From: JAVVPL01 sp036655775
GTDB taxonomy: Bacteria > Bacteroidota > Bacteroidia > Bacteroidales > P3
Assembly: GCA_036655775.1 (NCBI GenBank)
Contig: JAVVPL010000049.1
Location: 1-14,345 of the forward strand
Direction of reading: 5' to 3'
Length of the DNA: 14,345 bases
Under the pieces are notes generated by a model. It was given only the letters and a program-made list of their open reading frames with translations. It was not told where the DNA came from and ran no database searches. A program made the position numbers and the translations under genes. Below, one piece after another: positions 6,301 through 13,469 of this stretch (positions within the stretch are counted from its first letter, which is position 1; each line of letters opens with the position of its first letter).

Positions 6301-7133
6301 TCAAAAAATTATTAAATAATTACAATATTAAATATCGTGAATTATTAGGTCATTTTTCGAGAGATAAGTTTGTAGCAACGGTAGGTGATGAATTGCCTGC
6401 AGGAATTGTACAGATGGCCAAAGTCTCCATTGCTAAAAAACGCAAGTTGAAAGTAGGGGATAAGATGGCGGGTCGTCACGGAAATAAAGGGATTGTTGCA
6501 CGTATTGTACGAGCTGAAGATATGCCATTTTTGGAAGATGGAACTCCCGTTGACATTGTTTTAAATCCATTAGGGGTGCCATCTCGTATGAACTTAGGTC
6601 AAATTTACGAAACAGTATTAGGTTGGGCTGGACAAAAATTAGGTTTGCAATTTGCTACGCCTATTTTTGATGGAGCTACGATAGATCAAATAGATGCCTA
6701 CACCAAAGAGGCAAATGTACCTTTGTATGGGCGCACCTATTTGTATGATGGAGGAACAGGAGAACGTTTCGACCAACCTGCAACCGTAGGTTTTATCTAT
6801 ATGATTAAACTTCATCACATGATTGATGATAAAATGCACGCTCGTTCCATAGGACCTTATTCACTCATTACACAACAACCTTTGGGTGGTAAAGCTCAAT
6901 TTGGGGGACAACGTTTTGGGGAAATGGAAATTTGGGCTTTGGAAGCTTTTGGGGCAGCTAATGTTCTTCAAGAGGTTCTAACTATAAAATCCGATGATGT
7001 GGTGGGACGTGCAAAAGCGTATGAAGCAATTGTAAAGGGTGAAAACATGCCTATTCCTGCTATTCCAGAATCTTTTAATGTCTTAGTAAATGAATTAAGA
7101 GGTTTAGGTTTAGAAATCACTTTTACAAAATAG
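3324..7133 (+). CDS. rpoB: DNA-directed RNA polymerase subunit beta
   Basis: Beta is one of the two large catalytic subunits of RNA polymerase. The 1269-residue protein matches the Bacteroidetes length. Landmarks in order: DFLDIQLKSF (21-30), NGAERVIVSQLHRSPGVFF (from 135), the rifampicin pocket region (about 465-530), the lineage insert at the betaSI2 position (about 892-1026), the active-site lysine segment GDKMAGRHGNKG (1045-1056; K1047 and K1055) and the C-terminal clamp-contact segment with QFGGQRFGEMEIWALEAFGA. Rifampicin-contact residues Q473, D476, H486 and S491 (E. coli 513, 516, 526, 531) are the susceptible type. T520 replaces the Pro usual at E. coli 560. The start is TTG: a stop codon at 3309-3311 closes the frame upstream and no ATG is near, while MSSK...VNFAS resembles other Bacteroidales N-termini. 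Confidence 0.98.
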   Translation: MSSKTIKKVNFASTRPAEHVDFLDIQLKSFHDFFQLETNPENRVDEGLFKVFAENFPITDARNNFELEFLDYFVDPPRYSIEECLERGLTYSVPLKAKLKLSCTDTEHEDFKDLTQDVYLGAIPYMTPRGSFVVNGAERVIVSQLHRSPGVFFGTSHHSNGQQLYSSRIIPFKGSWMEFTTDINNVMYAYIDRKKKLPITTLLRAIGFETDKDILEIFDLAQEIKVSKSGLKKYIGARLAARVVRSWIEDFVDEDTGEVVSIERTEVLIDRETELEEKHIDMIADAGIKTILIHKDDSATTNDCSIIFNTLQKDAANNAKEAVEYIYRQLRNAEPPDEETARGIIDKLFFSDKRYDLGEVGRYRINKKLNLHTSLDVRVLTKEDIISIIKYLIELINSQTDVDDIDHLSNRRIRTVGEQLYAQFGVGLNRMARTIRERMNVRDNEVFTPMDLINAKTLSSVINSFFGTNQLSQFMDQTNPLSEVTHKRRISALGPGGLSRERAGFEVRDVHYTHYGRLCTIETPEGPNIGLISSLSVYATINKLGFIETPYHRVEKGRVIFSEKPTYLTAEEEEDKIIAQASTPIAKDGTITSDKVKARFLADFPIVDKEQVSLMDVAPNQIASIAASLIPFLEHDDANRALMGSNMMRQAVPLLNPEVPIVGTGLEPFVAQDSRVLINAEGDGVVTYVDADSITIRYDMTEQDKLSSFDDELKTYNLIKFQRTNQGTCVNLTPIVRKGEKVHKDQVLCEGYATKGGELALGRNLMVAFMPWKGYNFEDAIVISERVVKEDIFTSIHVEEYSLDVRDTKRGMEELTDDIPNVSQEATKDLDSTGLVRIGAEVKEGDILIGKITPKGESDPTPEEKLLRAISGDKAGDVKDASLKVPPSVQGVVIGKHLYSKAVKDRKTKAKDKDIIKALERDFYKEAQDLKNKLVDKLMIILGAQKSNGVYSNLHEELIPKKAKFTQKALAVIDFQNINPADWTNDSDANTLIKKLLNNYNIKYRELLGHFSRDKFVATVGDELPAGIVQMAKVSIAKKRKLKVGDKMAGRHGNKGIVARIVRAEDMPFLEDGTPVDIVLNPLGVPSRMNLGQIYETVLGWAGQKLGLQFATPIFDGATIDQIDAYTKEANVPLYGRTYLYDGGTGERFDQPATVGFIYMIKLHHMIDDKMHARSIGPYSLITQQPLGGKAQFGGQRFGEMEIWALEAFGAANVLQEVLTIKSDDVVGRAKAYEAIVKGENMPIPAIPESFNVLVNELRGLGLEITFTK

Positions 7134-7193
7134 CTATCGTAAGCACAAAGGTGTTTATTTTATATTTATTTAACATTCAATTTAACAACATAT

Positions 7194-10100
7194 ATGGCGC
7201 TAAAAAAAGACACACCGATAACTGTCGATTTTAATAAAATCACGGTTAGCTTAGCTTCTCCTGAAACAATTTTAGAAAGATCGCGAGGAGAAGTTGTGAA
7301 GCCCGAGACCATTAATTATCGTACTTACAAACCTGAAAGAGATGGTTTATTTTGCGAAAGAATTTTTGGACCGACCAAAGATTGGGAATGCCATTGCGGA
7401 AAATATAAACGTATTCGTTACCGTGGTATTGTCTGTGATCGTTGTGGGGTAGAGGTTACGGAAAAAAGAGTACGTCGTGAGCGTATGGGGCACATTCAAT
7501 TGGTAGTTCCTGTGGCTCACATTTGGTTTTTTCGTTCCTTACCAAACAAGATAGGTGCTTTATTGGGTATACAAACCAAGAAATTGGAAACCATCATTTA
7601 TTACGAAAAATATGTCGTAATAAACCCAGGAGTAAAAAAAGAAGATGGTATTGAATTTATGCAATTTTTGTCAGATGAAGAATATTATGCAATTATAGAT
7701 TCTCTCCCTGCCGAAAATCAAATGCTTCCAGATGAAGATCCCAATAAATTTGTGGCCAAAATGGGAGGCGAAGCATTGTATGATTTATTGTCACAATTAG
7801 ATTTAGATGCTCTTTCGTATGAATTAAGAGATAAAGCCAATAAGGAAACCTCTCAACAACGTAAACAAGAAGCTTTAAAACGTTTAAATGTAGTGGAAGC
7901 TTTTAGGGATGCACAAACGCGTATGGAGAATCGTCCAGAGTGGATGGTTATGCGTGTAATTCCTGTAATTCCACCTGATTTACGTCCTTTGGTGCCATTG
8001 GATGGAGGGCGTTTTGCTACGTCCGATTTAAATGATTTATATCGTCGAGTGATCATACGTAACAATCGTTTAAAAAAATTGATAGAAATCAAAGCCCCAG
8101 ATGTAATCATGCGAAATGAAAAACGTATGCTTCAAGAGGCTGTCGACTCTCTATTTGATAATTCTCGTAAAGCTCGTTCGGTGAAGAATGATGGCAATAG
8201 AATGCTAAAATCTTTATCGGATAGTTTAAAAGGAAAACAAGGTCGTTTTCGTCAAAACCTTTTAGGTAAACGTGTCGATTATTCTGGTCGTTCAGTTATT
8301 GTTGTAGGACCCGAATTGAAGCTTAATGAGTGTGGTTTACCTAAAGAAATGGCTTCAGAATTATTTAAGCCATTTATTATTCGCAAAATGCTTGAAAGAG
8401 GAATTGTGAAAACCGTAAAATCAGCTAAAAAAATTGTAGAACGAAAAGAACCTGTGGTTTGGGATATACTTGAAAATATATTAAAAGGACATCCTGTAAT
8501 GCTTAACCGTGCGCCAACACTTCACCGTTTGGGTATTCAAGCTTTTCAACCAAAATTAGTTGAAGGTAAGGCAATGCGTTTACACCCATTGGTTTGTACT
8601 GCGTTTAATGCCGACTTTGATGGTGACCAAATGGCCGTTCACGTGCCTCTAGGTAATGCTGCCATTTTGGAAGCTCAATTGTTGATGTTAGCTTCTCATA
8701 ATATATTAAATCCAGCTAATGGTGCACCCGTAACGGTGCCTTCACAAGATATGGTTTTGGGTCTTTATTATCTTACCAAAGGTCGTAAATCGGAAGGAGA
8801 TGATAAAGTAAGTGGCGAAAATGCCATTTTCTATTCTCCCGAAGAGGCTATCATTGCTTATAATGAAAAAAGAGTAGATATGCATGCTTGGGTAAAATTG
8901 CGTAGAACCGAGTATGATGAAGAGGGCAATATTACGAAAGTAGAATTAGTAGATACAACCGTAGGTCGTATTTTGTTTAATCAAATTGTACCTCCTGAAT
9001 ATGGGTATATTAATGAACTTTTAACCAAAAAATCATTACGTGATATCATTGCTAGTATTTTAAAAGAAACAGGAACTGCAAAAGCGGCTCAATTCTTAGA
9101 TGATATTAAAGATTTAGGATACCAAACTGCTTTTAGAGGAAGTTTATCTTTTAATTTAGGAGATGTAATTATTCCTGCAGTGAAAGAAGAACTTATTCGC
9201 AAAGCAAATAGCGATGTGGATGAAGTGGTGAATAATTACAATATGGGTTTTATCACAAATAATGAAAGATACAACCAAATTATTGATATTTGGACACATA
9301 CCAACTCTAAATTGACCACCACAGTGATGAAACAACTCTCTAGTGACCGTCAAGGCTTTAATCCCGTGTTTATGATGTTGGATTCTGGAGCCCGTGGTTC
9401 TAAAGAACAAATTCGACAACTTTGTGGAATGCGTGGATTGATGGCAAAACCTCAAAAATCGGGCGCTACTGGAGGCGAAATTATTGAAAATCCAATTTTG
9501 TCAAACTTTAAAGAAGGTCTTTCGGTACTTGAATATTTTATTTCTACGCACGGGGCTCGTAAAGGTTTGGCCGATACGGCTCTAAAAACAGCCGATGCTG
9601 GATATTTAACACGTCGTTTAGTGGATGTGGCGCAAGATGTAATTATTTCAGAAGAAGATTGTCATACGCAAAGAGGTTTAACAGCCACTGCGCTTAAGAA
9701 AAACGAAGAAATAGTAGAAACCTTGTATGAACGTATTTTGGGACGTACCGCTTTGGTGGATGTATATCATCCTCAAACCCAAAAATTGATCGCAAAAGCA
9801 GGACAACAATTAACCGAAGAAATTGCGCGAGAAATTGAAGAATCGCCTATTGAAGAAGTTGAAATTCGTTCTGTACTTACTTGTGAATCTCGTCACGGTG
9901 TTTGTGCTAAATGTTATGGTCGCAACTTGGCAACTAGTAAAATGGTACAAAAAGGCGAAGCCGTTGGTGTTATTGCTGCACAATCTATTGGAGAACCAGG
10001 TACGCAGTTAACCTTACGTACATTCCACGTGGGTGGGGTTGCTGGAGGAAATGTGGGTTCAAGCTCACGTATAGAATCCAAGTATGATGGCATTTTAGAA

Positions 10101-11480
10101 ATAGATGAATTACGTTCAGTTCAATATACAAATGACGATGGTTTAGCTTATGAAGTAGTGATTGGTCGTTCTGCCGAAATGCGAATTATTGATAAAAATA
10201 CGCGTATCAGTTTAATGTCTGCCAATATTCCTTATGGAGCTTCCTTGTACTGTAAAAATAATGCAGAAATTAAGGCAGGAACACTGATTGCCGATTGGGA
10301 TCCTTATAATGCCGTTATTATCTCTGAAGTTTCTGGTAAATTATCTTTCCAAAATATTATTGAAAATGTTACTTTCCGCGTAGAGTCTGATGATCAAACG
10401 GGTTATAAAGATAAAGTAATTATAGAGTCTCGTCAAAAATCTAAAAATCCATCCATAGATATTCTCTCAGCCGAAGGTGAAGTCATAAAGATTTATGATA
10501 TTCCAGTAGGCGCACACGTGGTAGTGGATGATCGCAAAAAAATTAAGGCAGGCGAAATCTTGGTAAAAATTCCTCGTTCATTTGGTAAATCGGGTGATAT
10601 CACGGGAGGTTTACCTCGTATTACAGAATTATTTGAAGCCAGAAATCCTTCGGATCCCGCTATTGTAGCTGAAATTGATGGTATTGTAAGTTTTGGTAAA
10701 AAACTTAAACGAGGACATCGAGAAATTATTATCACAGCTAAAACGGGAGATATGAAATCGTATTTGATTCCTACTTCCAAACAAATTTTGGCACAAGAAA
10801 ACGACTATGTGAAGGCTGGAATTCCTTTATCTGAAGGCGCTATTACCCCTGCAGACATATTGGCTATCAAAGGACCTATTAAAGTGCAGGAATACATTGT
10901 GAACGAAGTGCAAGAAGTTTATCGTTTACAAGGGGTAAAAATTAATGATAAACACTTTGAAATTATTGTGCGTCAAATGATGCGTAAAGTTGAAGTGTCC
11001 GATCCGGGAGATACTGCTTTCCTTGAAGGAGAGTTGGTCAATAAAATTGATTTCTTGCTTGCCAATGATGAAATTTTTGGACAAAAAGTGGTAGTTGATG
11101 CCGCTGAATCTGAAAATGTACAGGCAGGTCAAATTATGACGGCTAGAAAATTGCGAGATGAAAATTCAATTTTAAGAAGGAAAGGTTTAGATTTAATTGA
11201 AGCACGTGATGCAGAACCTGCCACAGGACGTCAAATCCTTCAAGGTATCACCCGAGCTTCGTTACAAGTAAAGAGTTTCTTATCGGCGGCTTCTTTCCAA
11301 GAAACAACCAAAGTATTGACAGATGCTGCAATTAATGCAAAAGTAGATTATTTACAAGGTTTGAAAGAAAATGTATTAGTAGGACATTTAATTCCAGCAG
11401 GAACAGGTTTAAGTGCTTATAAAGATAACTTAGTATACTCCAAACAAGAGTATGATGAAATTGTAGGAGATAAATCGTAA
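7194..11480 (+). CDS. rpoC: DNA-directed RNA polymerase subunit beta'
   Basis: Beta' carries the catalytic magnesium site of RNA polymerase. The 1428-residue protein is of Bacteroidetes length. The N-terminal zinc site is C66, C68, C81 and C84. The catalytic motif NADFDGDQ lies at 472-479, with the metal-binding Asp triad D474, D476 and D478. The bridge-helix region contains SGARGSKEQIRQLCGMRGL. The second zinc site uses C823, C897, C904 and C907. The trigger loop segment TFHVGG is at 943-948, with the conserved His at 945. A large insert of about 180 residues at the SI3 position separates it from SGDITGGLPRITELFEAR (from 1133). All key residues are present. It starts 60 nt after rpoB and ends 5 nt before the DUF3467 gene, so the three are probably cotranscribed. 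Confidence 0.98.
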   Translation: MALKKDTPITVDFNKITVSLASPETILERSRGEVVKPETINYRTYKPERDGLFCERIFGPTKDWECHCGKYKRIRYRGIVCDRCGVEVTEKRVRRERMGHIQLVVPVAHIWFFRSLPNKIGALLGIQTKKLETIIYYEKYVVINPGVKKEDGIEFMQFLSDEEYYAIIDSLPAENQMLPDEDPNKFVAKMGGEALYDLLSQLDLDALSYELRDKANKETSQQRKQEALKRLNVVEAFRDAQTRMENRPEWMVMRVIPVIPPDLRPLVPLDGGRFATSDLNDLYRRVIIRNNRLKKLIEIKAPDVIMRNEKRMLQEAVDSLFDNSRKARSVKNDGNRMLKSLSDSLKGKQGRFRQNLLGKRVDYSGRSVIVVGPELKLNECGLPKEMASELFKPFIIRKMLERGIVKTVKSAKKIVERKEPVVWDILENILKGHPVMLNRAPTLHRLGIQAFQPKLVEGKAMRLHPLVCTAFNADFDGDQMAVHVPLGNAAILEAQLLMLASHNILNPANGAPVTVPSQDMVLGLYYLTKGRKSEGDDKVSGENAIFYSPEEAIIAYNEKRVDMHAWVKLRRTEYDEEGNITKVELVDTTVGRILFNQIVPPEYGYINELLTKKSLRDIIASILKETGTAKAAQFLDDIKDLGYQTAFRGSLSFNLGDVIIPAVKEELIRKANSDVDEVVNNYNMGFITNNERYNQIIDIWTHTNSKLTTTVMKQLSSDRQGFNPVFMMLDSGARGSKEQIRQLCGMRGLMAKPQKSGATGGEIIENPILSNFKEGLSVLEYFISTHGARKGLADTALKTADAGYLTRRLVDVAQDVIISEEDCHTQRGLTATALKKNEEIVETLYERILGRTALVDVYHPQTQKLIAKAGQQLTEEIAREIEESPIEEVEIRSVLTCESRHGVCAKCYGRNLATSKMVQKGEAVGVIAAQSIGEPGTQLTLRTFHVGGVAGGNVGSSSRIESKYDGILEIDELRSVQYTNDDGLAYEVVIGRSAEMRIIDKNTRISLMSANIPYGASLYCKNNAEIKAGTLIADWDPYNAVIISEVSGKLSFQNIIENVTFRVESDDQTGYKDKVIIESRQKSKNPSIDILSAEGEVIKIYDIPVGAHVVVDDRKKIKAGEILVKIPRSFGKSGDITGGLPRITELFEARNPSDPAIVAEIDGIVSFGKKLKRGHREIIITAKTGDMKSYLIPTSKQILAQENDYVKAGIPLSEGAITPADILAIKGPIKVQEYIVNEVQEVYRLQGVKINDKHFEIIVRQMMRKVEVSDPGDTAFLEGELVNKIDFLLANDEIFGQKVVVDAAESENVQAGQIMTARKLRDENSILRRKGLDLIEARDAEPATGRQILQGITRASLQVKSFLSAASFQETTKVLTDAAINAKVDYLQGLKENVLVGHLIPAGTGLSAYKDNLVYSKQEYDEIVGDKS

Positions 11481-11485
11481 AAAAC

Positions 11486-11803
11486 ATGGAAAACAATCAA
11501 AATGAGCAACAAATAAATATCGAGCTTAGTGCTGAGGTTGCCGAAGGTGTGTATTCTAATTTAGCTATTATTACACATTCTCAAGCAGAATTTGTAATTG
11601 ATTTTATTAGAATGATGCCTGGTGTACCTAAAGCAAATGTAAAGTCACGTATTATTTTAACCCCACAACATGCAAAACGTTTGATGGCGGCTCTTAAAGA
11701 TAATATTGTTAAATACGAAGCCAAATTTGGTCAGGTCAAAGAACCTGAACATCCCGATGCAATGAAATTTTCTCTTGGGGGAATTCCTTCTGCAGAAGCC
11801 TAA
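11486..11803 (+). CDS. DUF3467 family protein linked to rpoC
   Basis: This 105-residue protein matches what I recall of the DUF3467 family, which has no established function. The core GVYSNLAIITHSQAEFVIDF (21-40) and RMMPGVPKANVKSRIILTP (42-60) is highly characteristic, followed by HAKRLMAALKDNIVKYEAKF (62-81). The N-terminus is polar (MENNQNEQQ), and the tail is probably disordered. There is no signal peptide, membrane segment or obvious catalytic motif, so it is likely a small cytoplasmic protein. The sequence suggests a beta-alpha-beta fold. It starts 5 nt after the rpoC stop codon and is followed at once by a terminator, so it should be made from the rpoBC mRNA. That context suggests a role tied to transcription, but this is inference only. 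Confidence 0.85.
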   Translation: MENNQNEQQINIELSAEVAEGVYSNLAIITHSQAEFVIDFIRMMPGVPKANVKSRIILTPQHAKRLMAALKDNIVKYEAKFGQVKEPEHPDAMKFSLGGIPSAEA

Positions 11804-11837
11804 AAATAGGGTGCTTTTATAAGCACCCTATTTTTTT
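11802..11837 (+). terminator. Strong intrinsic terminator ending the rpoBC-DUF3467 transcript
   Basis: The arms 11802-11816 and 11821-11835 form a perfect 15-bp stem with the loop TTAT; the GC-rich heart is AGGGTGC / GCACCCT. A run of seven T residues (11831-11837) follows. The 5' arm begins inside the DUF3467 TAA stop codon. The A-tract on the other side makes it symmetrical, but no convergent gene is present. Confidence 0.93.
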
Positions 11838-11870
11838 GTTAATAACTGTATTTTTTCCAAAAAAAATACG

Positions 11871-11878
11871 TATATTTG
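11871..11878 (+). promoter_or_regulatory. Bacteroidetes -7 promoter element before the nucleoside kinase gene
   Basis: TATATTTG fits the Bacteroidetes -7 consensus TAnnTTTG. It lies just after the strong terminator and 31 nt before the kinase ATG, implying a leader of roughly 25 nt. The -33 region is T-rich (11849-11856) but has no clear TTTG at the usual spacing. Confidence 0.55.
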
Positions 11879-11909
11879 TCCGTAAAAATGAACACAGAAA
11901 TTATTTCTT

Positions 11910-12524
11910 ATGCATATAGCAATCGCAGGTAATATAGGTTCCGGAAAGACTACTCTCACAGGTCTTTTGGCCAAACATTATAAATGGAAAGCCCAATTTG
12001 AAGAGGCCGACGACAATCCATATCTCAACAGTTTCTATGAAGATATGAGACGATGGTCGTTCAATTTGCAAATTTATTTTTTAAATAATAGATTTAGGCA
12101 GATTGTGGAAATTCGCAAAAAAGGTAAAAATGTAATTCAAGATAGAACAATTTATGAGGATGCCTACATTTTTGCGCCCAATTTGCATGCAATGGGTTTG
12201 ATGACTACACGCGATTTTCAAAATTACATTTCTCTTTTTGAACTGATGAACGGTTTTATTGAAGCACCTGATTTATTAATTTATTTAAAAGCAGATGTGC
12301 CCACTTTAGTTCGACAAATTCAAAAAAGAGGAAGAGATTATGAAAGTGCAATTCGTTTAGATTATTTAAAAAGTTTGAACGATAGATATGAACTTTGGAT
12401 CAATACCTATTCACAAGGAAAATTACTTGTTGTCGATGTTGATACCTTGAATTTCACCGATAATCCAGAAGATTTAGGTACTATTATAGAGCGAATAGAT
12501 GCGGAAATAAATGGTTTGTTTTAG
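11910..12524 (+). CDS. Deoxynucleoside kinase
   Basis: This enzyme transfers phosphate from ATP to a deoxynucleoside, the first step of salvage to dNTPs, in the cytoplasm. The 204-residue protein fits the deoxynucleoside kinase (dCK/dGK-like) family. The P-loop GNIGSGKTT is at residues 7-15. The substrate region includes FEEADDNPYL (30-39) and WSFNLQIYFLNNRF (49-62). The DRT motif (78-80), followed by IYEDAYIFA, corresponds to the family's ERS/DRS catalytic motif. The arginine-rich lid is QKRGRDYE (138-145). Whether it prefers dA, dG, dC or dT cannot be read from the sequence. It has its own promoter element and starts a new transcription unit after the rpoBC terminator. A 160-nt gap with no gene separates it from kdsB. 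Confidence 0.88.
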   Translation: MHIAIAGNIGSGKTTLTGLLAKHYKWKAQFEEADDNPYLNSFYEDMRRWSFNLQIYFLNNRFRQIVEIRKKGKNVIQDRTIYEDAYIFAPNLHAMGLMTTRDFQNYISLFELMNGFIEAPDLLIYLKADVPTLVRQIQKRGRDYESAIRLDYLKSLNDRYELWINTYSQGKLLVVDVDTLNFTDNPEDLGTIIERIDAEINGLF

Positions 12525-12576
12525 ATAACGAACATGAGTAAAACGTAGCCTAGAACGTGAAAATAACCTCCTTGAA

Positions 12577-12591
12577 GTTGACAAAGTCGAC
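12577..12591 (+). repeat. Short inverted repeat between the kinase gene and kdsB
   Basis: GTTGAC (12577-12582) and GTCGAC (12586-12591) can pair over 6 bp with one T-G pair and an AAA loop. The following sequence AATTATTCGCTTTT is AT-rich but lacks a clean T-run, so it is at best a very weak terminator of the kinase transcript. Confidence 0.25.
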
Positions 12592-12596
12592 AATTA

Positions 12597-12627
12597 TTCG
12601 CTTTTGTAAAGTTCAAAACTATCTTTG
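12597..12627 (+). promoter_or_regulatory. Candidate Bacteroidetes promoter for kdsB
   Basis: TATCTTTG at 12620-12627 matches the -7 consensus TAnnTTTG. TTCG at 12597-12600, one base off the -33 element TTTG, is 19 nt upstream, the usual spacing. An exact TTTG at 12603-12606 is only 13 nt away, probably too close. Transcription would begin around 12633, leaving a leader of about 50 nt before the kdsB ATG. Confidence 0.5.
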
Positions 12628-12684
12628 GACTCTACTTCAGTTTAACGCAATCGTTTTATGCCCTAGTATTAAAATTATTTACGA

Positions 12685-13440
12685 ATGAAAACACTTGCAA
12701 TTATTCCCGCACGTTATAACTCAACTCGCTTGCCTGGTAAGCCATTGATGGATATCAAAGGTAAAACCATGATCCAACGCGTTTATGAACAAGTGCAGGC
12801 CTGTTCAAAATTGGATTCTATTTGTGTTGCCACCGATGATATGCGTATTTTTACGCATGTACAAAGTTTTGGGGGCAATGTTTGTATGACCTCTTCTGAT
12901 ATTGCCAACGGAACAGCTCGTTGTTTAGCTGCGTTTTCAGTTTTGCAAAAGCAACAAAATATAGAGGCCGATGTGATTGTAAATATTCAAGGAGATGAGC
13001 CTTTTATTTCTCCCTTAGCTATTGAAAGTTTGTTGGATTGTTTTGAAAACGACGAAGTAGAAATAGCCACGCTTACAAAAAAAATTCAAAATGTACAACA
13101 ATTGATGGATCCGAATGTTGTAAAATTGGTGAAGAGTAAAAATAACTGGGCTTTATATTTTTCGCGACAAGCGATTCCTTATAATCGGGCGATAGAAGAT
13201 AAAAATTTATGGTTGACCCATAGCTTCTATTATAAACATATAGGTTTGTATGCTTATCGTCCACACATTTTAGAACAATTAGTTCAATTGGCACCTTCTT
13301 CTTTAGAAGAGGTGGAAAAATTAGAGCAATTGCGTTGGATTGAAAATGATTTTCGTATCTTTGCAAAAGAAACTATGTATGAAAGTATATCGGTAGATAC
13401 AATGGAAGATTTAGAATATATAATAAAAAACATTGCTTAG
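12685..13440 (+). CDS. kdsB: 3-deoxy-manno-octulosonate cytidylyltransferase (CMP-Kdo synthetase)
   Basis: KdsB activates Kdo with CTP to give CMP-Kdo and pyrophosphate, supplying Kdo for the lipid A inner core, so the organism makes lipopolysaccharide. The 251-residue protein has the expected length. The N-terminal nucleotide-binding motif IPARYNSTRLPGKPL is at 7-21, and NIQGDEPFI, with metal-binding Asp104, is at 100-108. YFSRQAIPYNR lies at 158-168, and the C-terminal SVDTMEDLEYI (236-246) matches the family's VDTxEDLE. The segment usually read as HxSGT(D/E)R appears as IANGTAR (73-79), keeping Gly-Thr and Arg but replacing the acidic residue with Ala. A probable promoter lies upstream, and the next gene starts 29 nt downstream. 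Confidence 0.95.
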   Translation: MKTLAIIPARYNSTRLPGKPLMDIKGKTMIQRVYEQVQACSKLDSICVATDDMRIFTHVQSFGGNVCMTSSDIANGTARCLAAFSVLQKQQNIEADVIVNIQGDEPFISPLAIESLLDCFENDEVEIATLTKKIQNVQQLMDPNVVKLVKSKNNWALYFSRQAIPYNRAIEDKNLWLTHSFYYKHIGLYAYRPHILEQLVQLAPSSLEEVEKLEQLRWIENDFRIFAKETMYESISVDTMEDLEYIIKNIA

Positions 13441-13456
13441 AGTTTTTCTAAGTTTT
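13436..13456 (+). terminator. Weak terminator-like hairpin over the kdsB stop codon
   Basis: CTTAGA (13436-13441) and TCTAAG (13447-13452) are perfect inverted repeats around the loop GTTTT, followed by TTTT (13453-13456). The stem is only 6 bp and AT-rich and includes the kdsB TAG stop codon. It could give partial termination before the next gene. Confidence 0.35.
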
Positions 13457-13469
13457 AAATACAGGCACT

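Noticed and set aside
9823..10011. A 62-codon + strand frame inside rpoC
   Set aside because: It overlaps the conserved zinc-site and trigger-loop region of rpoC in another frame and has no family resemblance.
331..12550. AACGTAGC shared by the secE-nusG gap (331-338) and the kinase-kdsB gap (12542-12549)
   Set aside because: An 8-base match between two sites in 14 kb is expected by chance, and the second copy lacks the inverted partner of the first.
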